NCBI GenBank assembly: GCA_018240435.1
Contig: JAFEFT010000004.1
Coordinates: forward strand, 1,561 to 65,560
DNA: 64,000 nucleotides
Direction: 5' to 3'
Source of the DNA: Pseudomonadota bacterium
Lineage (GTDB): Bacteria; Pseudomonadota; Gammaproteobacteria; Xanthomonadales; Xanthomonadaceae
Shown here: positions 28,556 to 37,561 of the stretch, piece by piece
How positions within the stretch are numbered: the stretch's first letter is position 1
How the letters are laid out: the number at the start of each line of letters is the position of its first letter
The notes under the pieces: generated by a model
Databases searched by the model: none
Told to the model about the DNA's origin: nothing
Seen by the model: only the letters and a program-made list of their open reading frames with translations
Program-made: the position numbers and the translations under genes

Positions 28556-30306
28556 CGGCGCGGCTCCAGTTCGAGCACGTACACGCCTTCGGGCAGGCGG
28601 TCGTAACGGTCGTCTTCCATCGCCCGGATGCAGTCGGCGTAGCGTTCCTCGATCCGCCGCGGCACCAGCTTGAACGACGGCGTGAGTTCGTTGTCCTCGA
28701 TCGACAGCTCGCGCCCGACCACCAGCGCGCGCCGGATCGCCTCGTAGCCGGTGGCCTGCTGGACGTTGATGTCGGCCAGGCACGAGGCCAGGCAGCAGGC
28801 CAGCTGGGCCGGCCCTTGCGGATGCGCGCAGTCGTCGCCACCGGCGCAGGCGCCGGCGGCGAAGGCCTCGCGGCTGGGGAACACCAGCAGGTGCGGATGG
28901 CGCTGGCCGGAGCCGAACACGTAGGCGTATTTCACGAACGGGCAGCGCGTGTGGATGCGCGCTTCGATCTGCGCCGGAAATACCTTCTCGCCGTTGGCGA
29001 GTTTGAACATGCGCTCCTTGCGCGAAAGGATGCGCAAGCCCTCGCCGCCGAACTGGCCGATGTCGCCGGTGCGGAACCAGCCGTCGGCGGTGAACGCGGC
29101 GCCGGTCGCCACCTCGTTGCGGAAGTAACCGCGCATCACGTTCGCGCCACGCACGAGGATCTCGCCGTCATCGGCGCAGGCCAGCTCGACGCCGGGGATC
29201 GGGAAGCCGACCACGCCCGGCGTGCGGTCCAGCTGTCGCGGCGTGAGCGTGCAGCACGGCGAAGTCTCGGTCAGGCCCCAGCCTTCGACCACCGGTATGC
29301 CGTGCTGGCGAAACACGTTCGAGGCCGACAGCGGCAGCGGTGCGGCGGCGGTGAACACGAATTGCAGCTGGCGATGGAAGACGATGCGCTCGACGGCGGC
29401 GTCGGCCTGCGCCCGCACGGCGATCTCCTGATAGATCTTGGGCACGCTGAAGAACACGTGCGGACGCACCAGCGCGAAGTTTTCCAGCAGTCGCGCGATG
29501 TCCTTGCCGCCGCCGTCCTCGACCGCGATGCAGCCGCCGGAGGCGACCGCGAAAAAGCGTTCGAACAGGCCGCCGAAACTGTGGTGCCACGGCAGGTAGG
29601 AGAGCAGGCGCAGGCCCGGGCGCGGCTTCCACAGCAGGCGCAGTGCCTGTTGCTGGCTGAGCAGGTTGGCGTGGCTGAGCTGCACGCCCTTGGGCAGGCC
29701 GCTGGTGCCGGAGGTGAACATGATCAGGCAGCCGCGCGCGGCCGGTACCGCATGCATCGTCGTCTCGATGCGCGAGCGGGCGTCGCGACGCAGCGGATGG
29801 GCCAGCACCTGGCTCAGGTCGAGCAGGCGTTCGGCCAGCGCCGCCGGCACCGGCGAATCGGGGCGGCGCAACAGCACGATGCGCGCCGGCAGGCAGGCGG
29901 GATCGAGCGCCAGCACCTTGTCGGGCTGGTCGGTGACCAGCAGCTCGACGGCGGCAAAGCGCAGCAGCTCGGCCATCAACGGCGCCGGGTAGCCAGCGAA
30001 GATCGGCACGCTGACGCGGCCGCTGGCCATCACCGCCAGTTCGCAGACATGGCGAACATAGCCATTGCCGGCGATGAAGGCGACGCGGCGACCGTCGCCG
30101 TCGTCGGCACCGGGCAGCGCCGACAACCACGCCGCGATGCGGCCCAGATCGGCGCCCAGCCGCGCCCACGACACGCAACGATAATTGCGCCCGTTGCGTT
30201 CGGCGAACGCCGGCGCGCTGCCGCGCCGGGCGGCGTTGGCGAGCACCAGGCTGCCGATGTTGGCCGCCAGTTCGCCCAACTCCTGCGTGCTGCGCAAAAA
30301 CTGCAT
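28552..30306 (-). CDS. AMP-forming acyl-CoA synthetase
   Basis: A 584-residue adenylate-forming ligase. The P-loop-like motif IMFTSGTSGLPKGVQLSH lies near residue 197, GWGLTETSPCCTLT near 345, GWFRTGDIGQF near 420, and the hinge and C-terminal lysine region ILSRKERMFKLANGEKV follow. The overall layout is closer to long-chain acyl-CoA synthetases (FACL type) than to benzoate- or 4-hydroxybenzoate-CoA ligases. It is the only ligase in the window, so it may activate the entry substrate, but this is unproven. It sits between bcrD and the PanE-like gene, 16 bases after bcrD's stop-side neighbour. Confidence 0.82.
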   Translation of the reverse strand: MQFLRSTQELGELAANIGSLVLANAARRGSAPAFAERNGRNYRCVSWARLGADLGRIAAWLSALPGADDGDGRRVAFIAGNGYVRHVCELAVMASGRVSVPIFAGYPAPLMAELLRFAAVELLVTDQPDKVLALDPACLPARIVLLRRPDSPVPAALAERLLDLSQVLAHPLRRDARSRIETTMHAVPAARGCLIMFTSGTSGLPKGVQLSHANLLSQQQALRLLWKPRPGLRLLSYLPWHHSFGGLFERFFAVASGGCIAVEDGGGKDIARLLENFALVRPHVFFSVPKIYQEIAVRAQADAAVERIVFHRQLQFVFTAAAPLPLSASNVFRQHGIPVVEGWGLTETSPCCTLTPRQLDRTPGVVGFPIPGVELACADDGEILVRGANVMRGYFRNEVATGAAFTADGWFRTGDIGQFGGEGLRILSRKERMFKLANGEKVFPAQIEARIHTRCPFVKYAYVFGSGQRHPHLLVFPSREAFAAGACAGGDDCAHPQGPAQLACCLASCLADINVQQATGYEAIRRALVVGRELSIEDNELTPSFKLVPRRIEERYADCIRAMEDDRYDRLPEGVYVLELEPRR

Positions 30307-30322
30307 GCTCGCCGCTCCGCTC

Positions 30323-31171
30323 TCAAGCCGCTTCGGTATGGGCCGGCTGGCCTTCCAGGCGCAGGTGGCGGAACCCCGCCCACAGCGCCGCGCCGATCGC
30401 GCCGGCGTGGACCGCGTCCGGATGGGTGCGAATCTCCACCTTCAGGCGGCGATCCTGCGCCGCCGTCTCCGCCAGCGCGGCGACGAAACCGGTATTGCGC
30501 GACAGCCCGCCGGTCACCAGTACCGCGCCTTGGGTCTTGATCATCCGCATCAGGCCGATCAGGCGCTTGGCCATCGCCAGATGGATGCCGCGCAGGATGT
30601 TGGCGGTGCTGATGCCGCGGCTGACCATGTTGATGACGTCGGTTTCGGCAAGCACCGCGCAGATGCCCGAGACCTGCTCGGGCGAAGTGCCCTGCAGCGA
30701 CAGCGGGCCGACGTCGTCGATCGCCACGCCGAGGTAGCGGGCGATGTTCTCCAGGAATTGCCCGGAGCCGGAGGCGCATTGCGAGGTCATGCGATAGGCA
30801 AGCACGCGCGAGCGCTCGTCGATCGTCATCGCCTTGGCGTGCAGGGCGCCGCAATCGACCACCGCGCGCACCTGCGGGTCGAGGAAGACGGCGCCGCGCG
30901 CGTGCGCGGTCATCGAGAAGAAATGGCCGCGGCGGAAGTCGACCAACTCGCCCTCGCCGGTGGTGGCGATGTAGGCGATCGCGTCCTCGTCAAGGCCGTG
31001 CCGGGCCAGCGCCCGCTCGAACGCCGCGCGGGCGACGTCGCGGACGTTGCGCTTGCGCACCTTGTCGAGATCGCGAAACAGCAGGTGCGGCTGACCGCCG
31101 TCGTCGGCGAAGCCGAGCAGGGCGGTCTTGACCGAATCGCAGCCGACATCGATGCCGATGGTGTGGAACAT
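30323..31171 (-). CDS. bcrD: benzoyl-CoA reductase subunit D (ATPase)
   Basis: A 282-residue ASKHA ATPase, the same length as Thauera BcrD. The phosphate loop is TIGIDVGCDSVKTALL at the N-terminus. Cysteines in SQCASGSGQ and SGICAVLAE are 39 residues apart and would share the [4Fe-4S] cluster between BcrD and BcrA. VTGGLSRNTGF is the second nucleotide loop. It couples ATP hydrolysis to electron delivery into BcrB/BcrC. The gap to bcrA is 12 bases. Confidence 0.93.
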   Translation of the reverse strand: MFHTIGIDVGCDSVKTALLGFADDGGQPHLLFRDLDKVRKRNVRDVARAAFERALARHGLDEDAIAYIATTGEGELVDFRRGHFFSMTAHARGAVFLDPQVRAVVDCGALHAKAMTIDERSRVLAYRMTSQCASGSGQFLENIARYLGVAIDDVGPLSLQGTSPEQVSGICAVLAETDVINMVSRGISTANILRGIHLAMAKRLIGLMRMIKTQGAVLVTGGLSRNTGFVAALAETAAQDRRLKVEIRTHPDAVHAGAIGAALWAGFRHLRLEGQPAHTEAA

Positions 31172-31183
31172 GGCGTCCTCCGT

Positions 31184-32572
31184 TCAGGCCGAGCAGGCGG
31201 CGGCGAGGCTGCAAGCGGGGTTCTTGCCGAGCTGGGTGACCTCCAGATCGGCCAGCACGCCCTTGGGGTCGCGTTTGGCGAACAAGGCGGCGCCGACCGA
31301 ACCGGTGAAGATCGAATCGGCGCTGATGTTGGTGGTGACCTGCCCGTAGTTTTCGAACACCAGCTTTTGCAGCGCCGCGATCACCGCCTGGTTGCGCGCC
31401 ACCCCGCCGGTGAAGGTGAACTCCGAGCTGACCCCGCCCGAGCGCGCCAGCAGCGACATCGCCCGCAGCACGATGGCGCGGTGCAGGCCGGCGAGGATGT
31501 CCTCGCGCTTTTCGCCCAGCGACATCAGCTCGCGCAATTCGGCGCCGGCGAACACCGTGCAGGTGGAGTTGATCTTGACCGGCTTGGTCGAGCGCAGCGC
31601 CAGCGGACCCAATTCGTGCACGCCGATGCTCATCTCGTCGGCGATGTAGCCCAGATAGCGACCGCAGCCGGCGGCGCAGCGGTCATTCATCTGGAAGCAG
31701 GTGACGATGCCCTGGGCATCGACCTGGATCGCCTTGGTGTCCTGGCCACCGATGTCGAGCACCGTGCGCGTGCCCGGGAACATGTAGTGCGCGCCCAGCC
31801 CGTGGCAGAGGATCTCCGAGCGGATCTGCTCGCGTGCGAACGGCAAGGTCAGCCGGCCATAGCCGGTGCCGACCACGTTGAGCACGTTGAAATGCAGATC
31901 GGCGGTGCGACCGACCTCGTCGGCGATCTGCGCCGCGAACGGGCCGAAGCGATCGTCGGCGGCGACCCGGCGGGTGGCGAAGGCGAGGTAGTCGCGATAC
32001 AGCGCGGCGAAGCTGGTGTTCTCGACGCGGATGATGGCGGCATCGAACAGCCCCACCAGACGGTCGAAGGTGATCGGCAGCTCGCGCGCCGCCAGCGCCG
32101 CCTGCTGCAGGTACTGGCTGGCCGCCAGGTCGCGGAAGAAATCGCTGGAGGCGGCGCTGCCGGGCTGGAAGTCGGTGTCGGCTTGCGCCCGCATCGCCGT
32201 GAAGATGCGATCGAGCGCGCTGTCGATCGCGTGCCGCTCTTCGGCGGCGATGACATGGGCGTTGGCGACGTGGTCGCATTCGCGGCGCAACGCCTGCAAC
32301 TGCTCCAGATGCTGGGCGAGCGCATGTTGGCACGACAGCTGCGCCATCAGCGGCTCGGCCAGGTCGTCGATGCCCGGGCTGGCGCGCAGGCGCTGGCGCA
32401 ACAGGCCGAAGCGGGCATCGATCTCGGCTTCCTCGCGCGCCACCTGGCAGGCCAGCGCGTAGTTGCTGCGCGAGTTGGTGATGCCGCGCCCCATGATGCG
32501 TTCGTTTTCGTCCAGGAACACCGCCTTGGTGGTGGTCGAGCCGAGGTCGATGCCGATGTAGCAGCAGTCCAT
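31184..32572 (-). CDS. bcrA: benzoyl-CoA reductase subunit A (ATPase)
   Basis: A 462-residue ASKHA ATPase with an inserted helical domain of about 150 residues after the first loop (IGIDLGSTTTKAVF near residue 6). The second half has VLDIGGQDTKAIQ, DRCAAGCGRYLGY and INSTCTVFAGAEL. The cysteine in DRCAAG and the one in NSTC are 39 residues apart, matching the cluster ligands of the family. FTGGVARNQAV closes the nucleotide site. Together with BcrD it forms the ferredoxin-accepting, ATP-hydrolysing module of ring reduction. Slightly longer than Thauera BcrA. Confidence 0.93.
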   Translation of the reverse strand: MDCCYIGIDLGSTTTKAVFLDENERIMGRGITNSRSNYALACQVAREEAEIDARFGLLRQRLRASPGIDDLAEPLMAQLSCQHALAQHLEQLQALRRECDHVANAHVIAAEERHAIDSALDRIFTAMRAQADTDFQPGSAASSDFFRDLAASQYLQQAALAARELPITFDRLVGLFDAAIIRVENTSFAALYRDYLAFATRRVAADDRFGPFAAQIADEVGRTADLHFNVLNVVGTGYGRLTLPFAREQIRSEILCHGLGAHYMFPGTRTVLDIGGQDTKAIQVDAQGIVTCFQMNDRCAAGCGRYLGYIADEMSIGVHELGPLALRSTKPVKINSTCTVFAGAELRELMSLGEKREDILAGLHRAIVLRAMSLLARSGGVSSEFTFTGGVARNQAVIAALQKLVFENYGQVTTNISADSIFTGSVGAALFAKRDPKGVLADLEVTQLGKNPACSLAAACSA

Positions 32573-32583
32573 GATGGGTCTCC

Positions 32584-33873
32584 TCAGGCCGCGGCGCGGC
32601 GCGCCTCGAGCATCTGGAAATAGGATTCGAGACGGTTCTTGATGTTGGCGGCGCTGAAGTAGCGCGGATCGACCAGATCGCTTTCGATGAACGCGCCGGC
32701 GCGGCCGGTGCGCTTTTCCAGCTCGCGCAGCATCATCAGCTGTCCGGCCGAGAACGAATTGCAGCTCTTGATCGAATTGAACAAGATGCCGTCGGCGTCG
32801 TAGTCCTCGACGTACTTGGCGATCAGATCCACGCGCGAGGGCAGGTTGCGGTTGGTGTAGCAGCCCAGGCAGTACTCGGCGAGCGATTCGAACGGATGCG
32901 CGGCGTCGTGGCGGAAGCCCTGCTCGTACAGGCCGCCGACCTTGGTGTAGGTGGAGGCGACCATCACCACGCCCTCATCGTGGAAGATCTTCCAGAACTC
33001 GCGGAAGCTGGTCCAGTTCGGCGGGCCCTCGACGACGATGCGGTATTTCTGCTGGCGCAATTCGCCTTCGGGCGTGGTCGGGCCCATGCCGTTGGCGATG
33101 CGGAAATCGACCTCGCGGCGCAGCGAACGGTAGTAGTCCTCGCAGCCGGGCAGGCCGCGGAAGGCGGTGAAGATCGGGCCGATGTAGTACACGCCACCGA
33201 AATAGGCGTCGATCGGCGACGGCTTGTGGCGCGCCGATTCCCAGACGTGGACGAGGTCGTCCTCGGCGCGCGCCGAACTGGCCAGCAGTTCGCGCAGGCG
33301 GTCCTCGTCGAGCGTGCGCCCGGACAGCTGCTCGAGCGCCGGTACCACCACCTCGCGCAACTGGCGGGCGACGAAGTCACGCTGGCCCGCAGTGATGCGG
33401 CCGTCGGCCTGGTAGGGGATCTGCAGCATCACCACCGGGCAGCCGTATTCCTGGCGCAACAGCTCGAACCACTTCATGAAGGTGAAGCAGCCGGTGTAGC
33501 TGAGCAGCAGCAGATCCGGCGGCGGCAGCGGCTCGCCGGTCGGCCCGATGTTGCCCTTCTTGAGCATGCCGATGTCGCATTTGACGTAGGTGCAGACGTC
33601 CTCGGAATGGCCCTGTTTCTCCGCTTCCAGGATGTAGTCGCCGGACAGCTTGCGCATGCCCGATTGCAGGGCGTTGACCTCCGGGTGCACCGGCAGCAGG
33701 TCGAAGGCGAGCAGCAGTTCGTTGAGATTGCCGGGCACGAAGGTGTAGACGACCTTGCGCCGGCTCTGTCCGGCCTGGGCGAGGGTCTCGAAATGCTCGG
33801 CGATCATCTTCTTCTGGATGACCATGCTTTCTTCTTTCTGCACGGCCGGTGCGTGGGTCGCGGTGGCGTTCAT
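32584..33873 (-). CDS. bcrB: benzoyl-CoA reductase subunit B
   Basis: A 429-residue catalytic-module subunit, close to the 435 residues of Thauera BcrB. Iron-sulfur ligand candidates are in DVCTYVKCDIGML near residue 92, SYTGCFTFMKW, EYCLGCYTNRN and NSIKSCNSFS. It binds benzoyl-CoA and an iron-sulfur cluster with BcrC and carries out two-electron reduction to cyclohexa-1,5-diene-1-carbonyl-CoA. The ATG at 33873 overlaps the bcrC stop (ATGA). I separated it from a 2-hydroxyglutaryl-CoA dehydratase call by its position in the complete bcrCBAD order. Confidence 0.93.
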   Translation of the reverse strand: MNATATHAPAVQKEESMVIQKKMIAEHFETLAQAGQSRRKVVYTFVPGNLNELLLAFDLLPVHPEVNALQSGMRKLSGDYILEAEKQGHSEDVCTYVKCDIGMLKKGNIGPTGEPLPPPDLLLLSYTGCFTFMKWFELLRQEYGCPVVMLQIPYQADGRITAGQRDFVARQLREVVVPALEQLSGRTLDEDRLRELLASSARAEDDLVHVWESARHKPSPIDAYFGGVYYIGPIFTAFRGLPGCEDYYRSLRREVDFRIANGMGPTTPEGELRQQKYRIVVEGPPNWTSFREFWKIFHDEGVVMVASTYTKVGGLYEQGFRHDAAHPFESLAEYCLGCYTNRNLPSRVDLIAKYVEDYDADGILFNSIKSCNSFSAGQLMMLRELEKRTGRAGAFIESDLVDPRYFSAANIKNRLESYFQMLEARRAAA

Positions 33874-35030
33874 GCGGCAGCCCCCCAGAGCTTGATCGAA
33901 TCGGCAAAGGTGCCGGCCTGCTCCTTGATGACTTGCACCTGGCCGGTGTTCTCGGAATAGGTGAAGGCGGTGTGCGGGATGCCGGCTTCGGCCAGCGCCT
34001 TCTGGCCCATCGGCCGGTCGAGCAGGGCCGGGTCGCAGAAACTGGCGGCGGCGAAGATCACGCCCTCGGCGCGGCGTCGACGCACCTGGTCGACGAGGTA
34101 GCCGCCCTTGTCGTCGCCATCGACGTAGCGGGTGGCGGTGGCGACGGTATCGGTCATGTAGGCGTCGGCGATCGCCTCCAGCGGCCGCGGCCCGACCGGG
34201 ATGTCGCGCAGCAGGTAGCGCGCGCCCAGCACCCAGTCGTCGTCGACGATGTAGCAGCCGCTGTTTTCCATCGCCCGCACCATCGACAGCGGCGGCTGTT
34301 CGCAGAACAGGCCGGTGACCACCACCCGCACGTTGTCGTGCAGCGCCCGCTGGCGCCGCCGCGCCTGCTGCATGTATGCGCGCACCAGCGCGGTGTGCTC
34401 GGCTACTTCCAGCACGTTGCCGGCGCGCAGCAGAAGGTACAGCTCGGCGGTCGGCACCTGCTGCGGATGCTCGGCGCGCAGGTCGTACAGTTCGGCCAGG
34501 GCGCGGCGATTGTCGTTGTACAGGGCGATCGCGCGATTGAGGCGCTCGGGGGTGGCGGCGATGCCCGAGAGCGTTTCCAGCGCCAGCGCCAGCTCGGCCA
34601 TCTCGAAACGGTGGAAGGCGCGGCCGACCTCGTTGAAGGTCTGCGGGAAGTCGAGGTACTTGACCAGCTTGCCGGGAAACATCATCTGCCACATGCCGCT
34701 GAGGTTGCGGATGACGTCGCAGATCGCCGGGAACAGCATGCCGTCGAGCACGTCGAACTTGCCGGCCAGACCCAGCTCCACCGTCGAGCGCGGGATGTGG
34801 CAGATGTAGGACTGGAAGTAGGCGTCGCCGCGGATGATCTCGATGTCGTCGCCGCCGCCCATGATGCCTACCGGCAACATCCCGGCGGCATGAATGATTT
34901 CCCGCGGCACGTACACCGGCATGTGCCCGATCGCCTTGCCGCCGGTGCGCTGCTTCCATTCATGCACATGGCTCAGGTCGAGATCGCGATACAGCCGTTC
35001 GCAGCGGTCGATGATGGCGGCGATGTCCAT
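33870..35030 (-). CDS. bcrC: benzoyl-CoA reductase subunit C
   Basis: A 386-residue subunit, nearly the 384 of Thauera BcrC. Family landmarks are the N-terminal PVYVPREIIHAAGMLPVG, SYICHIPRSTVELG near residue 75, FPAICDVIRNLSG near 100, GLFCEQPP near 243, and SFCDPALLDRP near 330. It pairs with BcrB to hold the substrate and cluster. It is the first of the four bcr genes in the order C-B-A-D known from the Thauera and Rhodopseudomonas type, and follows the TetR gene with a 3-base gap. Confidence 0.93.
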   Translation of the reverse strand: MDIAAIIDRCERLYRDLDLSHVHEWKQRTGGKAIGHMPVYVPREIIHAAGMLPVGIMGGGDDIEIIRGDAYFQSYICHIPRSTVELGLAGKFDVLDGMLFPAICDVIRNLSGMWQMMFPGKLVKYLDFPQTFNEVGRAFHRFEMAELALALETLSGIAATPERLNRAIALYNDNRRALAELYDLRAEHPQQVPTAELYLLLRAGNVLEVAEHTALVRAYMQQARRRQRALHDNVRVVVTGLFCEQPPLSMVRAMENSGCYIVDDDWVLGARYLLRDIPVGPRPLEAIADAYMTDTVATATRYVDGDDKGGYLVDQVRRRRAEGVIFAAASFCDPALLDRPMGQKALAEAGIPHTAFTYSENTGQVQVIKEQAGTFADSIKLWGAAA

Positions 35031-35033
35031 GGC

Positions 35034-35681
35034 TCACCCGTGGCGTGGGGCGGGGTCAGGGCCGTGCAGGCAGCCCTGGGTGAAGGTGGCGTGGATCTCG
35101 GCGGCCAGGTCCTGCGCCGGGCCGTGCTCGTCGAACGAATACCAGCCGAAGATCCAGTTCATCATTCCGAACAGCAGGAAGCTCTTGCGCTCGACCACCG
35201 CGGCATCGGCCGGGCGGTCGTGGGCGGCGAGGTATTCGCCGACGGCGTGGCGCACGCAGGCCGCGTAGCGCGCCTTCAGCCGGCGGATCGCCTCGCCGTG
35301 CGCGCTGCTCATCGATTGCGTGCCGAACATCAGCACCCGCATCTGGTCCAGATGCGCGGCGAAATAGCCGACGTGGGCGTCGATCAGGGCGCGCAGCAAT
35401 CGCTCGCTGGCCGCACGCGGGGCGGCGGCGCGCTCGTGCGCATAGGTCTCCTGCAACGCGGTGGCGTTTTCCAGCAGTGGCTGGAAGCCGCGCTCGTTGA
35501 TGAGGAACAGCAGTTCCTCCTTGCCGCTGAAGTGGTGGTACAGGCCGGCCAGACTGCGGCCGGTGGTGCGCGCCAGATCGCGCATGCTGGTGCCGTCGTA
35601 GCCCTTGCGTGCCATCAGTGCCGCGCATTGCGACAGGATGTCGTCGGGGCAGGGCAGGGGCAGGCGTACGGAATCGTCCAT
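35034..35681 (-). CDS. TetR-family transcriptional regulator
   Basis: A 215-residue regulator. The N-terminal helix-turn-helix runs from about residue 15 to 58 (ARKGYDGTSMRDLARTTG, then SLAGLYHHFSGKEELLF). The C-terminal ligand domain is of the larger type seen in regulators of CoA-ester catabolism. It is embedded in the aromatic operon between dch and bcrC. A TetR-type 26-bp palindrome lies at the operon's own promoter (38663-38688), so autoregulation by a CoA-thioester inducer is the likely model. Known benzoyl-CoA operons use other regulators (BzdR, BadR, BoxR), which makes this arrangement unusual. Confidence 0.88.
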   Translation of the reverse strand: MDDSVRLPLPCPDDILSQCAALMARKGYDGTSMRDLARTTGRSLAGLYHHFSGKEELLFLINERGFQPLLENATALQETYAHERAAAPRAASERLLRALIDAHVGYFAAHLDQMRVLMFGTQSMSSAHGEAIRRLKARYAACVRHAVGEYLAAHDRPADAAVVERKSFLLFGMMNWIFGWYSFDEHGPAQDLAAEIHATFTQGCLHGPDPAPRHG

Positions 35682-35682
35682 G

Positions 35683-36456
35683 TCAGGCGTCCTGCCACCG
35701 CGGCGGGCGGCGTTCGATGAAGGCGGCGATGCCCTCGCGGGCGTCGTGGGTGGCCATCAGCTCGCCCAGGTACAACTGCTCGGCGGGCCGGATGTGTGCG
35801 CGCCAGTGCGCAAGCAGCGGAGCGCGGGCGGCGCGATGGGCGATGCGCAAGGCGGCGGCGCTGTGCGGCAGCAGGTGGCGCTGCAGCCAGTCGTCGAGCG
35901 CGGCGGTGCCGGCGGTGGTCGGCAGTTGCGCCGCCAGCAGGCCGGCGGCGTCCAGTGCCGTCGCATCCACCGCTTGCCCGCTGAGGATCAGGCGCATGGC
36001 CAGTGCACCGGCGCCCAGGGCCGGCAACAGCACCGTGGCCACCGGCGGGAACACGCCCAGCTGGATCTCCGGCACCGCAAAGCGCGCGCTGGCGTCGGCG
36101 AACAGCAGGCTGCACGCCAGCGCCAGCTCGAAGCCGCCGCCGAGGCAGTTTCCGGACACGCGCGCCAGGATCGGCAGCGGATGATCGAGCAGGTCGTCGA
36201 TCAATGCATGGAACTGCGGCAGCATCGCCTGGACCTGCCCGGGTGCGTGTTCGGGCACGCTGGCGCCGAAGCAGAAGTGCGCGCCGGCGCCTTGCAGGAC
36301 GATTGCCTTGCGCCGGCCGCCGGCGCGTTCGACCGCCAGCAGCGAGCGCAATTGCGCCATCATCGCCGCGTCGAGCACGTTGGCCTTGGGCGCGTTCAGG
36401 CTCACTTCCAGAATCTGGCCGTGGTGCCGTTCGCAACTGGCGATCTTCGCGTCCAT
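35683..36456 (-). CDS. dch: cyclohexa-1,5-diene-1-carbonyl-CoA hydratase
   Basis: A 257-residue crotonase-family protein. The oxyanion-hole segments are AHFCFGASVPEH near residue 60 and NCLGGGFELALACS near 104, followed by FAVPEIQLGVFPP. The combination with bcr, had and oah and the length match dienoyl-CoA hydratase, which adds water to the ring-reduction product to give 6-hydroxycyclohex-1-ene-1-carbonyl-CoA. It lies 3 bases downstream of oah and directly before the TetR gene. Confidence 0.9.
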   Translation of the reverse strand: MDAKIASCERHHGQILEVSLNAPKANVLDAAMMAQLRSLLAVERAGGRRKAIVLQGAGAHFCFGASVPEHAPGQVQAMLPQFHALIDDLLDHPLPILARVSGNCLGGGFELALACSLLFADASARFAVPEIQLGVFPPVATVLLPALGAGALAMRLILSGQAVDATALDAAGLLAAQLPTTAGTAALDDWLQRHLLPHSAAALRIAHRAARAPLLAHWRAHIRPAEQLYLGELMATHDAREGIAAFIERRPPRWQDA

Positions 36457-36459
36457 CGC

Positions 36460-37539
36460 TCAGGTCCCCGGCAGGATGCGCGCCAGCAGCGCCTCGTCCC
36501 ACGGCTGCGCCTGCGCCAGAGCGCGGCGCAGGCCGTGGAAGTCGACCTCGCGGCGGTCGCGGCTGCCTTCGTTGAAGGCGCGGAACCCGGCGCGCGCCTC
36601 GGTCATCATGTTCAGCGCCAGCCACGAGCGGTTGGTTTCGCTGTTGCGCTGCCAGTGTTCGAGCTTCTTCTTGCGCATCGACTCCAGGGTCTTGGTCAGG
36701 CAGTCGGGCATCGTCAGCGACAGCCGGTATGCCAGCGCGTCGACTTCGCCATCGAGCAGCGACAGGTCGGTGCGGCAATCGGCCATCCGCGCTTTCGCCT
36801 GCTCGCGCGCGGCGCCGGTCTTGAAGCGGCCAAAACAGGGATTTCCCCATTCGTCGTGGCGGTTCGTTTCGACCATCGGATTGGCGATGAAGCGGCCATC
36901 GGGCTTGCGCAGCACCGGCACGATCTTGTTGATCAGGCCGATCTCGACGGCGGTGTGGGCCGACCAGTGTTCGCACAGCGTGCACGACTCGATGGCGCGG
37001 TTGATGCCGACGAACAGGTGCAGGAAATCGGTCGAGCCGCCGTCGGGCGCCGAGCCGTGCTTGGGGCCGGCCTGGCCGAAACGAGCGGTATCGGCGGCCA
37101 GGGTGTAATCGCAGGCCATGCCGATTTCCTGGCCGCCGGCGATGCGCATGCCGTTGACGCGATTGATCACCGGCTTGTCGCACAGCAAGATGGCGGTGAC
37201 CATGTCGTTGAACAGGCGCATGTACTGCTTGTATTCCTGCGGATTGCCGGCGTAGTACTCGGCGTACTCGCGGGTGTTGCCACCGGTGCAGAACGCCTTG
37301 TCGCCGACCGCCGTGAACACCACCGCCACCACCTCGCGATCACACGAGGCCTGGCGGAAGGCGAGGATGATCTCCTTCACCGCCTCGGTGGTGTAGGAGT
37401 TGAGCTGGGCTTCGTTGTCCAGCACGATCCAGGCGTTGTACAGGCCGGCCACCGCCGCGCCGTGGCCATCGCGCAGCGGGCGCTTGTCGTAGCCAATCGC
37501 GCGATAGTCGTAGTGGTCGAGCAGGTGGTGGTTCTTCAT
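36460..37539 (-). CDS. oah: 6-oxocyclohex-1-ene-1-carbonyl-CoA hydrolase
   Basis: A 359-residue crotonase-family ring-opening enzyme. Characteristic segments are AWIVLDNEAQLNSYTTE near residue 30, AFCTGGNTREYAEYY near 75, NGMRIAGGQEIGMACDY near 123, and GQAGPKHGSAPDGGSTDFL near 148. These match the hydrolase that adds two waters and cleaves the ring to 3-hydroxypimeloyl-CoA. It is markedly longer than ordinary crotonases, as expected for this family. The ATG at 37539 is preferred over an upstream in-frame ATG inside had. Confidence 0.94.
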   Translation of the reverse strand: MKNHHLLDHYDYRAIGYDKRPLRDGHGAAVAGLYNAWIVLDNEAQLNSYTTEAVKEIILAFRQASCDREVVAVVFTAVGDKAFCTGGNTREYAEYYAGNPQEYKQYMRLFNDMVTAILLCDKPVINRVNGMRIAGGQEIGMACDYTLAADTARFGQAGPKHGSAPDGGSTDFLHLFVGINRAIESCTLCEHWSAHTAVEIGLINKIVPVLRKPDGRFIANPMVETNRHDEWGNPCFGRFKTGAAREQAKARMADCRTDLSLLDGEVDALAYRLSLTMPDCLTKTLESMRKKKLEHWQRNSETNRSWLALNMMTEARAGFRAFNEGSRDRREVDFHGLRRALAQAQPWDEALLARILPGT

Positions 37540-37561
37540 CGTCGGCTCTGGCAACGGGGTT

